A stretch of 46,311 nucleotides of DNA from an uncultured Candidatus Saccharibacteria bacterium (lineage in GTDB: Bacteria; Patescibacteriota; Saccharimonadia; Saccharimonadales; Saccharimonadaceae), in contig CAMZJD010000002.1 in NCBI GenBank assembly GCA_947307445.1, positions 1 through 46,311 on the forward strand, read 5' to 3'. A program made the translations under genes and the position numbers. Shown here piece after piece: positions 26,736 through 36,153 of the stretch; position 1 is the stretch's first letter; each line of letters starts with the position of its first letter. Below the pieces are notes generated by a model that saw nothing but the letters and a program-made list of their open reading frames with translations, was not told the origin of the DNA and searched no databases.

Positions 26736-27868
26736 TGTTTGATATTGTAGTAGCTGTTATCTTTATCAAGGGTGCTACGAAGAGTTTTGCGATTAATTTT
26801 ACGGAGCGTTGTGCAGAGATTATCCTTCGGCCCCATTTTGGCACCTTGCTCATCGTAAACCTCAAATGAATCTTTATCATTTAAGTAGACTACGTACTTG
26901 TCTTTCACATATAGTCGTTCGTTCTCTTTCGCAGTCTTAAACTGCTTTCCAGTACCAGTGTAAGCGCGAATTTCGTTTCCGGCCTCGTAGCCAAAATAAA
27001 AATTACCGTGCGTAAAGACTTTATTGGATCCGCGTACAATTTCGTTACCGGTTGTGAGGTCAATAAAGCGATAGCTACCGCTGCCCTTTACGATAATCAT
27101 TTTACCTAAAACATGTTTCTGGTCTTTATATATTTCATCCTCAATATCGTGATATATGGCGTCATAGTTATATCCGGTCGTAGCATGGTTTTCAGAGATG
27201 TTATAAATGGCAGACGGATCAGACTCTGGGTCAAGCTCAGCAAGGAGACGCTCACCCCAATAAAATGGCGTAATAGCATGATAATCACGGTTTTCAATCG
27301 TAGTTAAGATTGCTTCTCTTTCTTCTAGGTCATAAATGTAATAATTAGTATCGCGAATAATAATGCGGCCATCTGGCAAATCTACTACTTTTTCGCAATT
27401 AGTTGTAGTACATTTGTAGCCATCAATGACACTGAGCTCATCTGGGTCAGCCTCTGGCGGTTTTTCGCCTGGATCCGCCGGACCTTGCGCAAGAATCACG
27501 GAGTTGACAACCAGCCAAATCGTTATCACTACTACAGCAATACCCAATATGATGCCAAAAATAGTTAAGCCAGTACGCTTGGCGGTATTTGCGGCCTCGG
27601 CGGCGCGCTCGCGACGTAGCATTTCATCGTTATAAGCTTTGACTTGTTCTAGTTCTTTTTCGGCTTCTTCGCGGGCGGACTCAACGATACTTTGAGTCTG
27701 AACGTTAACCATGTTTGGATCCTGAGCATTTTCGGGCGGAATATCTGGCGTACCAGGTTGCACGACTACATTGCTGGACATCGGTGCTTGATTGTAATTA
27801 GTTTGGTCCTGTGGCGGAGTGGCATTTTGCGGCATCCCACCATTCGTCATCGGATTCTGATTATCCAT
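26732..27868 (-). CDS. Hypothetical membrane protein
   Basis: Long N-terminal Gln/Pro-rich cytoplasmic region, single TM, extracellular domain. Confidence 0.65.
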   Translation of the reverse strand: MDNQNPMTNGGMPQNATPPQDQTNYNQAPMSSNVVVQPGTPDIPPENAQDPNMVNVQTQSIVESAREEAEKELEQVKAYNDEMLRRERAAEAANTAKRTGLTIFGIILGIAVVVITIWLVVNSVILAQGPADPGEKPPEADPDELSVIDGYKCTTTNCEKVVDLPDGRIIIRDTNYYIYDLEEREAILTTIENRDYHAITPFYWGERLLAELDPESDPSAIYNISENHATTGYNYDAIYHDIEDEIYKDQKHVLGKMIIVKGSGSYRFIDLTTGNEIVRGSNKVFTHGNFYFGYEAGNEIRAYTGTGKQFKTAKENERLYVKDKYVVYLNDKDSFEVYDEQGAKMGPKDNLCTTLRKINRKTLRSTLDKDNSYYNIKH

Positions 27869-27906
27869 TATGTTTTTACTCCGTATATGTTATTATTATA
27901 CCAGTT

Positions 27907-28545
27907 ATGGATAATAATGTTGCAATAATTCGTCAGTGGTTGGGTACTGGGAGCATCAACATCTTCGGGTTACCATTCTCTGGCAAAGATACCGTCGGCA
28001 TTCGCTTGGCCGAGACGCTCGGAGCGCGTTTCTTGAGCTCTGGTCTGATTTTGCGTGCCGCCGAAAAACAAGACACCGATTTATTAAAAGAAATGACCTC
28101 TGGCATGCTAGCGGATACTAATAAGTTTCGTTCGATTGTTTTGCCATATCTAAGTCGCGAAGATTTGCGCGGTTTTCCGCTTGTTTTGAGCAGCGTTGGT
28201 CGCTGGGAAGGCGAGGAATACGATGTAATCAAAGCCGCCGAGGATTCAGGCCATCCGATAAAGGCCGTCATCCTACTGAATGTGTCCGAGGCCGAGGTCC
28301 AAAAACGCCGCGAAGATTCCCTCATCGTCCAAGATCGTGGTCAGCGCGAAGATGATCGCGAACGACACATACTTGATGTTCGAATCCAAGAATTTATCAC
28401 GAAAACAATGCCAGTAATTGAGACATACCGTAAACGTGAAATTTTGATCCCAATTAACGCCCACGGCACAAAAGACGAAGTATTCGCCAATGTCTTTAAT
28501 GGCCTCCTGCAGTTTGTGCAAAGACAGTCGCAACCGCAACAATAA
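27907..28545 (+). CDS. Adenylate kinase-like nucleoside monophosphate kinase
   Basis: NIFGLPFSGKDTVGIRLAETLG, DRGQREDDRERHILDVRIQEF. Start chosen at MDNNVAI; track ORF from 27811. Confidence 0.75.
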   Translation: MDNNVAIIRQWLGTGSINIFGLPFSGKDTVGIRLAETLGARFLSSGLILRAAEKQDTDLLKEMTSGMLADTNKFRSIVLPYLSREDLRGFPLVLSSVGRWEGEEYDVIKAAEDSGHPIKAVILLNVSEAEVQKRREDSLIVQDRGQREDDRERHILDVRIQEFITKTMPVIETYRKREILIPINAHGTKDEVFANVFNGLLQFVQRQSQPQQ

Positions 28546-28576
28546 AATACCCCCGTATAGGGGGTATTTTTTAATC
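28546..28576. terminator. Bidirectional intrinsic terminator
   Basis: AAATACCCCC-gtata-GGGGGTATTTTTT. Confidence 0.85.
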
Positions 28577-30349
28577 TCTCTTTAGCATCACTGTGAAGGC
28601 CTCGCTTGGGATATCTACTTTGCCAAAACGTTTCATGCGAGCTTTGCCACGTTTTTGCTTTTCGACTAATTTTGCCTTGCGGTCGCGGTCGCCGGTGTGG
28701 ATCTTGACAGTGACGTCTTTGCGATAAGCGCCAAGTGTTTCGCGCGAGATAATGCGCGCGCCGATTGCTGCTTGCAGAGCGACCTCAAAATTTTGTCGCG
28801 GAATAACTTGCTTGAGTTTTTTAGTCACTTCGCGACCAATTGCGTCTGCTTCGCTACGGTGCGCCATTACGCTTAGTGCATCAATACGCTCGCCGGCCAC
28901 TAAGAAATCTATCCGCACTAAATCTTCGGCATGATAACCGCCTAGTTCATAGTTGAAAGAGGCGTAGCCAGACGTAGCTGATTTTAGCTGGTCGTAAAAA
29001 TCCGTTAAAAGGTTGGCCATCGGTGCGTCAAAATCTATCACCGCACGCGTATCAATATACGAGATGTTTTTCTGGACGCCGCGTTTACTTACAATTAGTT
29101 CAAGAATTGAACCAATATATTCTTTTGGTGTGATAATCTCGCCCTTCGCCCATGGTTCGCGGATTTCCGCCACTCGCGTAATGTCTGGCAAATCCGATGC
29201 TGAGCGAATATCGATTTCTTCACCAGTGGTTAGTACTACGTGATAATCGGTCGATGGGTTAGTCACTATTAAATCGAGCCCAAATTCACGCTCGAGCCGT
29301 TCGCGAATAATATCCATATGGAGTAAGCCAAGAAATCCGATACGCAAGCCAAAACCTAACACTGGCGAATTTTCTGGCTCATATTGTAAGGCGGAGTCAC
29401 TGAGCGATAGTTTTTCTAGGGCTTCTTTTAAATCCTTATACTGATCATTAGACACTGGGAAGAAACCAGCGTACACAAATGGGCGCACATTCTTATAACC
29501 CGGAAGAGCGGCATGCGCTGGAGTTTTGACTAATGTGACCGTGTCGCCTACTTTAGCTTCACGAGTAGCCTTGAGGTTGGTAACAATATAGCCTATTTCG
29601 CCATCTTGCAACTCATCGCGCGGAGACATCTTTGGATTCAAGACGCCAACTTCAAGCGCAATATCATTAGAGCCAGTCGCCATCATGCGGATATTGGCGT
29701 TTTTTGGCAATTTACCACTGAACATCCGCACATAGAGAATTACACCACGGTAATCGTCAAAATATGAATCAAAAATCAAAGCGCAAGTCTCGTCGCTAGC
29801 GGTCTTAGTTGGCGCCGGCACGCGTTCGATGATAGCGTCAAGCACTTTATCGACATTTTCGCCAGTCTTGGCGGAAACTTTAATGATTTCTGACTCATCG
29901 CAGCCAAGTAGATTTATAATCTCAGCCGTTACCCGCGGCACATCACTGGCCGGTAAATCAATTTTATTTATTACTGGGATGATATGAAGGTCTTGCTCGA
30001 GCGCGAGGTAGACATTGGCGAGAGTTTGCGCTTGGATACCTTGCGTGGCATCAACCACCAAAATGGCCCCCTCAACTGCCTGCAAGCTGCGAGAAACTTC
30101 GTACGAAAAATCCACATGACCTGGTGTATCAATAAGATTAAGAGTATAACCTTTATACTGCATGCGCACTGGCGTTAATTTAATCGTAATGCCGCGTTCA
30201 CGCTCAAGCTCCATGTCATCAAGTAGCTGTGATTTCATTTCGCGCTTAGCAACGGTACCAGTGATTTCAAGCATGCGGTCGGCTAAAGTCGACTTCCCGT
30301 GGTCTATATGTGCAATGATACAAAAATTACGGATTTTCTCTATATCCAT
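28571..30349 (-). CDS. lepA: Elongation factor 4
   Basis: NFCIIAHIDHGKSTLADR, DTPGHVDFSYEVSRSL, C-terminal KRGKARMKRFGKVDIPSEAF. Confidence 0.97.
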   Translation of the reverse strand: MDIEKIRNFCIIAHIDHGKSTLADRMLEITGTVAKREMKSQLLDDMELERERGITIKLTPVRMQYKGYTLNLIDTPGHVDFSYEVSRSLQAVEGAILVVDATQGIQAQTLANVYLALEQDLHIIPVINKIDLPASDVPRVTAEIINLLGCDESEIIKVSAKTGENVDKVLDAIIERVPAPTKTASDETCALIFDSYFDDYRGVILYVRMFSGKLPKNANIRMMATGSNDIALEVGVLNPKMSPRDELQDGEIGYIVTNLKATREAKVGDTVTLVKTPAHAALPGYKNVRPFVYAGFFPVSNDQYKDLKEALEKLSLSDSALQYEPENSPVLGFGLRIGFLGLLHMDIIRERLEREFGLDLIVTNPSTDYHVVLTTGEEIDIRSASDLPDITRVAEIREPWAKGEIITPKEYIGSILELIVSKRGVQKNISYIDTRAVIDFDAPMANLLTDFYDQLKSATSGYASFNYELGGYHAEDLVRIDFLVAGERIDALSVMAHRSEADAIGREVTKKLKQVIPRQNFEVALQAAIGARIISRETLGAYRKDVTVKIHTGDRDRKAKLVEKQKRGKARMKRFGKVDIPSEAFTVMLKRD

Positions 30350-30377
30350 GCATCTATTTTAGCATATTGTCAAGGGA

Positions 30378-31406
30378 TTAGCACGAGAAATGACCCCATT
30401 TAGCCCGCTCGACAAATTGCGGCTTGGTTAATTTGAGTTCTTGAATAATATGTCGTGGCGATAAATCATATTCGGTTATTTTATGCACCTTACCGTCAAT
30501 GAAAGCCGTGGCGTCAACCGGCTCAACGCGACCAAGAGCATAGGATAGATAGACGTGCACTTCGTGCGCGTCGTATTTCCTCAAATAGTCTACTGCGATT
30601 TTGCGCGCATAATAGGCGGCAGAGCGATCAACTTTAGTACCGTCTTTCCCCGAAAAAGCACCACCGCCGATTGGCACGCGTGGTCCATAATTATCTACGA
30701 TGAGCTTACGGCCAGTCAACCCAGAATCGGCATCAAAACCATTCGTATCCCAATCGCCGGCTGGATTTATACTCACTCTCATAGTTTTGTCGACTATGAT
30801 GCTTCTTGGTAGTTGATTAATCCAGAATGTCAGATCAATGCAAAGCTGTTTCGTCGTCACTTGCGACCAACTAATCACAATATGCCTAATTTTAGCCGCA
30901 ATATAATTTCCCTTTGCGCCATATTCTATATCAACCGTGACTTGCGTCTTGCCATCAAATGGATATCGTTCATATAAGTATTTGCATAAATCGCGTGCAA
31001 GAACATATTCAAGCGGTAATAATTCTATTGTCTCTGCACAAGCATAGCCGACCATAATACCTTGGTCGCCGGCTCCGCCTTGATCAACGCCGCGTGCAAT
31101 TTCAGGGCTCTGGACTACGATGCGTGATATTACTTCATAATCATCGCCGGCTATTTGACGTACGATTTTCTCGACGTCCACTTCGGTATTGCTCGTTATC
31201 TCGCCAGTGACAAAAATAGTGCCGTGGCCACCAGCTACGTCAACTGCGACGCGCGCTTGAGGATCTTTTGATAAATGAGCATCTAAAATCGCATCCGATA
31301 TTTGATCGCAAATTTTATCTGGATGCCGTGGCGACACAAATTCGGCCGTGCGAGTGATAATTTTAGTAGTAGAGCGCCGCGCGCTCGAAGATAGAGTTTT
31401 AGTCAT
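30378..31406 (-). CDS. metK: S-adenosylmethionine synthetase
   Basis: FVSPRHPDKICDQISDAILDA, GAGDQGIMVGYA, GGGAFSGKDGTKVDRSAAY. Confidence 0.97.
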   Translation of the reverse strand: MTKTLSSSARRSTTKIITRTAEFVSPRHPDKICDQISDAILDAHLSKDPQARVAVDVAGGHGTIFVTGEITSNTEVDVEKIVRQIAGDDYEVISRIVVQSPEIARGVDQGGAGDQGIMVGYACAETIELLPLEYVLARDLCKYLYERYPFDGKTQVTVDIEYGAKGNYIAAKIRHIVISWSQVTTKQLCIDLTFWINQLPRSIIVDKTMRVSINPAGDWDTNGFDADSGLTGRKLIVDNYGPRVPIGGGAFSGKDGTKVDRSAAYYARKIAVDYLRKYDAHEVHVYLSYALGRVEPVDATAFIDGKVHKITEYDLSPRHIIQELKLTKPQFVERAKWGHFSC

Positions 31407-31497
31407 ATCTTTCCTTTCTGGACGGAATTAGCACCTTGCGCAATGGCAGGTTGCTGGCAGGTCGTTGGGCCGATCCCTCGCTGCACTCTTGATATTT
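31405..31497 (-). ncRNA. SAM-I-family-like riboswitch upstream of metK
   Basis: Minus strand AUAUCAAGAGUGCAGCGAGGGAUCGGCCCAACGACCUGCCAGCAACC...AAGGUGCUAAUUCCGUCCAGAAAGGAAAGAUAUG: SAM-I core elements GAGGGA/GGCCC, GCAACC, GGUGCUAAUUCC, and P1 AUAUC/GAUAU. Confidence 0.85.
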
Positions 31498-31515
31498 AAA
31501 TTGTTAACTCTTTAA

Positions 31516-32319
31516 TTATAATACTAATTGAAAAATTATCACAATCGTAGCCAGGACAATGCGGTACCAGCCAAAGGTTTGTAGACTGCCATCTTTTTTG
31601 AGGTATTTCATCACAAAGTAAATCGCAGCCAAGCCAGAAGCGAAAGCAATTGCATTTGATAGTAGCAGCATGCCCCAGTTGGCGGCAATGTAGCTGCGCG
31701 AACTCTCGGAAATCAGCTGTTTACACATCACGCCGAGCATAATTGGAATACTGACCAAGAACGAATAATTTGCCGCCGACTCATTGTCCATGCCCGTCAG
31801 ACGGCCAGCCACCATCGTAGAGCCCGAACGCGAAGTGCCCGGAATCAAGGCTAGGCATTGTGCCAAACCGATATAGAGAGCGCGCTTTTTAGTGAGATGG
31901 TTTTCGTCTTTAATTTTCTTCATCTTCGGTAATTTATCAATTAGAACCATCAAAACGCCAATTACTGCCATGGCAACGGCAATTGTAATCATGTTCGAGA
32001 AGAACCAGCTACTTTCGATTAAATCGGATAGTAATATCCCCGCAATCACGGCTGGAGCAGTTGTAATGATGATATTTATGAGCAGCTTATAATTATGTTT
32101 GACGAAAATATCTTTACAAATTTGTACGATGCGTTTGCGATAATAGAACAACAGCGCCAGCAAAGTGCCGAGATTAATAAATTCTAAAAATAGATGAAAA
32201 TCCGCCGAGCGTCCACCCATTATTTCTTGGACAACCTCAAGATGCCCCGAGCTAGAGATTGGGATAAACTCCGTCAACCCCTGCGTAAGACCTAGCCAAA
32301 AACTTTGATAGAATTCCAT
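31516..32319 (-). CDS. uppP: Undecaprenyl-diphosphatase
   Basis: GLTQGLTEFIPISSSGHL, LIPGTSRSGSTM. Confidence 0.96.
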   Translation of the reverse strand: MEFYQSFWLGLTQGLTEFIPISSSGHLEVVQEIMGGRSADFHLFLEFINLGTLLALLFYYRKRIVQICKDIFVKHNYKLLINIIITTAPAVIAGILLSDLIESSWFFSNMITIAVAMAVIGVLMVLIDKLPKMKKIKDENHLTKKRALYIGLAQCLALIPGTSRSGSTMVAGRLTGMDNESAANYSFLVSIPIMLGVMCKQLISESSRSYIAANWGMLLLSNAIAFASGLAAIYFVMKYLKKDGSLQTFGWYRIVLATIVIIFQLVL

Positions 32320-33371
32320 TATTTTGCCTCAAACTTTCCGGTATGCTTACGGCCATCATAAATCATGGTCGGAATACCTTTTGCGTGAATATTATTGCGC
32401 ACCAAATCATCGTGCTTAGTAAATATTTCCGTTATCTGGTCGCTAGCCGCAATAGCGCCGAGCGTTTCAATGTCGGCATCGGTGTAGCCAAATTCTTTTA
32501 GCCAACTAAGCAAAACCTCTTTTGCCTCGTCGGCCGAGTATACATCATTAAAATTAGTCTGATAGGCGGCATGCTTTTCATCTTTTTCCATAAAAATGCG
32601 GTCAATTATTTTTAGGCCAGCGCCGCTTACTGCGCTTTCGTAGGCCTCAGTAGCCAGAATATAGCGCACAATCAACTCCGAATTCGCGAATTTATATTCA
32701 TCATCGCCAGGGATTGCATACGGCACTAGCAAAACATTATGCGTATCGAAGAAACCGGATTCTTTTTGTGTCTTATATGATTGTAAACAAACTACGCAGC
32801 CCGGATCAAAGATGTCAATTGCGTCAATTTCGCCTTCGTCTTTTAGCCGCAAACCAGTGAAATCGAAGTTCGATACGCTCCAGTCGCGGAATTTGTCTGG
32901 CACAGCGCCAAAGATTTCGCCCCAATCTGTGAACCAATAGCCGACCGCCTCAATTGGATTTTGCGGACCGCCACTGCCATCAATACTGCAAATCTCAGCC
33001 CCCAGTGCGCAGGAATCCGGGTGCTGCACATTACAAGTGCCAAGCGTCCAAAGCGCCAGACCAGCTTTGACACCTTCAACCAACGACCAAGCTGTAATTA
33101 CCACAACTAAAATCGATGCGACTTCAATAGCGATTGAAGTCGGCTTCACGAGCTTCGGATTCTTTAGCACAAGTTTACTGAGTACGGTATTCTTAACGTC
33201 ATCACCGAAGCCGGTTTCACATTTTTGCAGTGTCAAACGCTTGCCGAAACAGCCCCAAGATTTTTTCAGAGTCTTTAAGTAGCGTTTGCCGACTTTCGGC
33301 TTAAAGATAGAGATAAAAGCCACAAAAATGCCGACAATTAAAAGGATAATAAATGCCGCAATGCAAACCAT
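32319..33371 (-). CDS. Membrane-anchored thioredoxin/DsbA-like protein
   Basis: TM helices, then FDPGCVVCLQ (CxxC) and C-terminal GIPTMIYDG, typical of a thioredoxin fold. Confidence 0.65.
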   Translation of the reverse strand: MVCIAAFIILLIVGIFVAFISIFKPKVGKRYLKTLKKSWGCFGKRLTLQKCETGFGDDVKNTVLSKLVLKNPKLVKPTSIAIEVASILVVVITAWSLVEGVKAGLALWTLGTCNVQHPDSCALGAEICSIDGSGGPQNPIEAVGYWFTDWGEIFGAVPDKFRDWSVSNFDFTGLRLKDEGEIDAIDIFDPGCVVCLQSYKTQKESGFFDTHNVLLVPYAIPGDDEYKFANSELIVRYILATEAYESAVSGAGLKIIDRIFMEKDEKHAAYQTNFNDVYSADEAKEVLLSWLKEFGYTDADIETLGAIAASDQITEIFTKHDDLVRNNIHAKGIPTMIYDGRKHTGKFEAK

Positions 33372-34534
33372 TACTTCGTCATCCTCTCGAGCGTCTTGAT
33401 GGTTTTATCGATATCAGATTCACGAATATGATAGCCGAGCGAAAAACGAATGAGTGGCGGATAGTGCATTTTGTGATCAAGATAATAATGAACACAGAAA
33501 TAGCCCGTACGCGCCATGATGCCGGCGATTGATAACGCCGAACCCGCTAAGTGCGAATCGAGACCTTCAATATAGAAGGACATGGTAGCACTCGGTTCTT
33601 TATTGATGAGGTGAATTTTTGGGTTATTGTCGAGATATTCGAAGAGGCGCTCCTCATGCGTGCGCAAAGCTTTCTTGGCAGATTTCGGCACTTTATTCAG
33701 CCATTTAATTGCGGCGTTAAGCGCACAGATTTCACCCCAGGCCTGAAGGCCAGACTCAAATTTTGTGTAAGCATGATTGGCTGATTCGGCAGACAACTTA
33801 AAGCTATCTTTATCAACATCATCCACCATACCGCCGCCGATAAACGTAGTATCAATTTTCTTAAACAAATCGCGGCGCACAATCATAATGCCGAGCGAAG
33901 CGCCATACATTTTGTGCGCAGAGCTACAAATCGCATCTGCCTCGGTTTTTTCAAGACGTTCAGAGTTGTGCGCTAGACCTTGCGCGGCATCGATGATAAT
34001 TGTGCCACCTTGCTTGTGCACTTTTTTGACGAGGTCTTTTACATTCAACAACTCGCGGCCATCAATATTGGAAACACTATTAACGACTACCAATGCTTTC
34101 GTAAAATCGTAAGCGCCAATATCAATAGAACCGTCACCCTCACGCTCCATGATTTCGCGCTTGATTTTATGTTTTTTCGCAAAAGTCATAGTCGAAAGAA
34201 ACGGCGAATTATGCTCAATGTCGGAAGTCATTACTTTTTTAAACAAACCTGGCTTGAATTGGCCAAGTAAGAGGTTGATGCCATATGTGGTATTAAGTGT
34301 AAATGACACAGAATAATCTTTTGCTCTTAATTTTAGATACTTCAGCAAAAGACTGCGCGTCTCCTCAACAATTTCGTCCGTCTCTACACCCCAAGAGTAT
34401 TTGACGCGTTCGCCACAAGAATTATGCTCGGTGTAATATCGGTTGATAGCGTCAATAACTGGGCGCGGGCGTAGCGATTGGCACGCCGAGTCAAGATATA
34501 CATCTCCCTCGCGCAAATAATCAAAATCCTCCAT
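33371..34534 (-). CDS. Class V aminotransferase / cysteine desulfurase (SufS/NifS-like)
   Basis: VYLDSACQSLRP, DIEHNSPFL, IIDAAQGLAHN, CSSAHKMYGASLGI (PLP lysine). Start chosen at MEDFDYL; track ORF from 34651. Confidence 0.88.
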   Translation of the reverse strand: MEDFDYLREGDVYLDSACQSLRPRPVIDAINRYYTEHNSCGERVKYSWGVETDEIVEETRSLLLKYLKLRAKDYSVSFTLNTTYGINLLLGQFKPGLFKKVMTSDIEHNSPFLSTMTFAKKHKIKREIMEREGDGSIDIGAYDFTKALVVVNSVSNIDGRELLNVKDLVKKVHKQGGTIIIDAAQGLAHNSERLEKTEADAICSSAHKMYGASLGIMIVRRDLFKKIDTTFIGGGMVDDVDKDSFKLSAESANHAYTKFESGLQAWGEICALNAAIKWLNKVPKSAKKALRTHEERLFEYLDNNPKIHLINKEPSATMSFYIEGLDSHLAGSALSIAGIMARTGYFCVHYYLDHKMHYPPLIRFSLGYHIRESDIDKTIKTLERMTK

Positions 34535-34584
34535 ACTGTTATCTATTATACCACTTATGGCGTGCGCCCTAAGCCCGACTTTTA

Positions 34585-34613
34585 TTGACTTTTTTAAGCA
34601 TATGTGGTATAAT
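34585..34613 (+). promoter_or_regulatory. Sigma70-type promoter
   Basis: TTGACT-17-TATAAT. Confidence 0.88.
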
Positions 34614-34679
34614 AAAATTATATAGTCATCTTTTGGACGGCATAAGAACATTCACAGTCTCAATATGGAGGGATAATAT

Positions 34680-35408
34680 ATGAGAAAAACAAGCGTTCAA
34701 ATCATATTCTACGGATCTCTGCTCCTAATTTTCACTTTCGCCATCGTTGTCATGTTTTCCGTTCAGGCTTACGCCACGAGCCCCGTGCGTAACACGCCAA
34801 CCGGAACTACGGATAGCACCACTTATAGCACAATCGATGTCGACAATGGTACCTACGAAATCGGCGAGAATCACATCGGATTCTATCGTGAAGGAGTCGA
34901 AATTAATGGTTGGGACCACGAAACTTGCGCCAATGACTTCCTTTTCCAGTCAGTTTGGTCCCATGATGTCTATGGCAAAATCGGCAATCGCATCTATCTG
35001 TTCCGCTATGGCAACATGATTCACAAAGTCAGCAACGTAATTGACTATGTTTTCCTCGATGACTACTTCTACGCGATTTATATGATTGGCGATGACCTGT
35101 ACTTCTGGTCGCCGATGTTTGATCATTTTATCGCCGAGGACGTCGATGATGTGGCGTTGGTTTACGGCCATTTGCTTTACCAAAAAGGCGATCTCTGCTA
35201 TGCCGTAAACGCACTGTTTTATAATCTCGCAAATTGCTCAAACGGCTACGACGAAATGGTGCCGGTACCGAGCGTACTGCTCGGCAAAGGCCCGCTGCGC
35301 CGTTATTCCTTCCGCTTAGAGCCAAGCAAAGACAAGAGTTATACCGAACTGGCGGCGGATTTCGACCGCTACTACGGCCTGTTGCGCTACGTTTGGCGCG
35401 AATATTGA
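34680..35408 (+). CDS. Hypothetical secreted/membrane-anchored protein
   Basis: N-terminal signal/TM, SD GGAGGG, own promoter and terminator. Confidence 0.75.
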   Translation: MRKTSVQIIFYGSLLLIFTFAIVVMFSVQAYATSPVRNTPTGTTDSTTYSTIDVDNGTYEIGENHIGFYREGVEINGWDHETCANDFLFQSVWSHDVYGKIGNRIYLFRYGNMIHKVSNVIDYVFLDDYFYAIYMIGDDLYFWSPMFDHFIAEDVDDVALVYGHLLYQKGDLCYAVNALFYNLANCSNGYDEMVPVPSVLLGKGPLRRYSFRLEPSKDKSYTELAADFDRYYGLLRYVWREY

Positions 35409-35411
35409 GTA

Positions 35412-35444
35412 CAAAAAACGTCCGCACGAGCTGCGGGCGTTTTT
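35412..35444. terminator. Bidirectional intrinsic terminator
   Basis: AACGTCCGCA-cgagc-TGCGGGCGTTTTT. Confidence 0.75.
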
Positions 35445-35446
35445 CG

Positions 35447-36151
35447 TTATTCTTCCTCTTGTTGACGAAGGTAACGAATCGTGAAAATGCTAATAATCAG
35501 ACCAATGATTGAAATAATAAGCAGGCCAATATATTGAGAAAGATAATCGAGTGTGCGTGGGCCGTCTGGAACCGGCAATGGCTCTGGCTCATCTGGCTCA
35601 TCTGGCTCCACAATTTCGCCATTTACATAGCATTCTGCCATAAAGGCCCAGTCGACTGCGCCAGAACGATGCATATATTCACTGCCAAGTGTGAGCGGTA
35701 CATTTAAAGATATGTCTAGTGTAGTGGATTCACCGGCGGCATATTCGCCGAGTAAATAGAAATCGGCTAAACCCGCCAGCTGATCTGGCGAGGCTTCGTA
35801 TATTGTTTCGCCGTCTTGCGTAACGGCCATACTAAGTTGGGCAAGAAAATCCGCCATTGAAGCTGCCGTCTCGCCCTCGGTCGCTTCAGGCGTCTCGGCT
35901 TTGAGATAGATTTTCACCGTATCGCAGTCGCCCGCAGCATTCCGAACTGAAATTGATTCAGTTAATTTGTCGCCCGGCATGGCATTTTTAAAACCGTCAA
36001 ATAAATCCGTGTCCGACCAGTCCGAACCAGGGTGAAAAACAAATTTTTCTGCTTGCCCCAGGAAATATACCGAGGAGCGGAGCGCGCTAGCTGGCGCCAC
36101 CAAAATTAAACTCAAGAGTAAAATCGTACTAATAGTCGCGAATTTCTTCAT
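35447..36151 (-). CDS. Secreted protein with C-terminal TM anchor, part of TasA/SipW-like operon
   Basis: Signal peptide; FLGQAEKFVFHPGSDWSDTDLFDGFKNAMPGDKLTESISVRN; C-terminal TM with charged tail. Start chosen at MKKFATI; track ORF from 36169. Confidence 0.75.
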   Translation of the reverse strand: MKKFATISTILLLSLILVAPASALRSSVYFLGQAEKFVFHPGSDWSDTDLFDGFKNAMPGDKLTESISVRNAAGDCDTVKIYLKAETPEATEGETAASMADFLAQLSMAVTQDGETIYEASPDQLAGLADFYLLGEYAAGESTTLDISLNVPLTLGSEYMHRSGAVDWAFMAECYVNGEIVEPDEPDEPEPLPVPDGPRTLDYLSQYIGLLIISIIGLIISIFTIRYLRQQEEE

Positions 36152-36153
36152 TT

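Noticed and set aside
34747-35512. Overlapping frame ORFs around 34747-35512 on both strands
   Set aside because: They overlap the promoter/SD-supported CDS 34680-35408 and lack their own signals.
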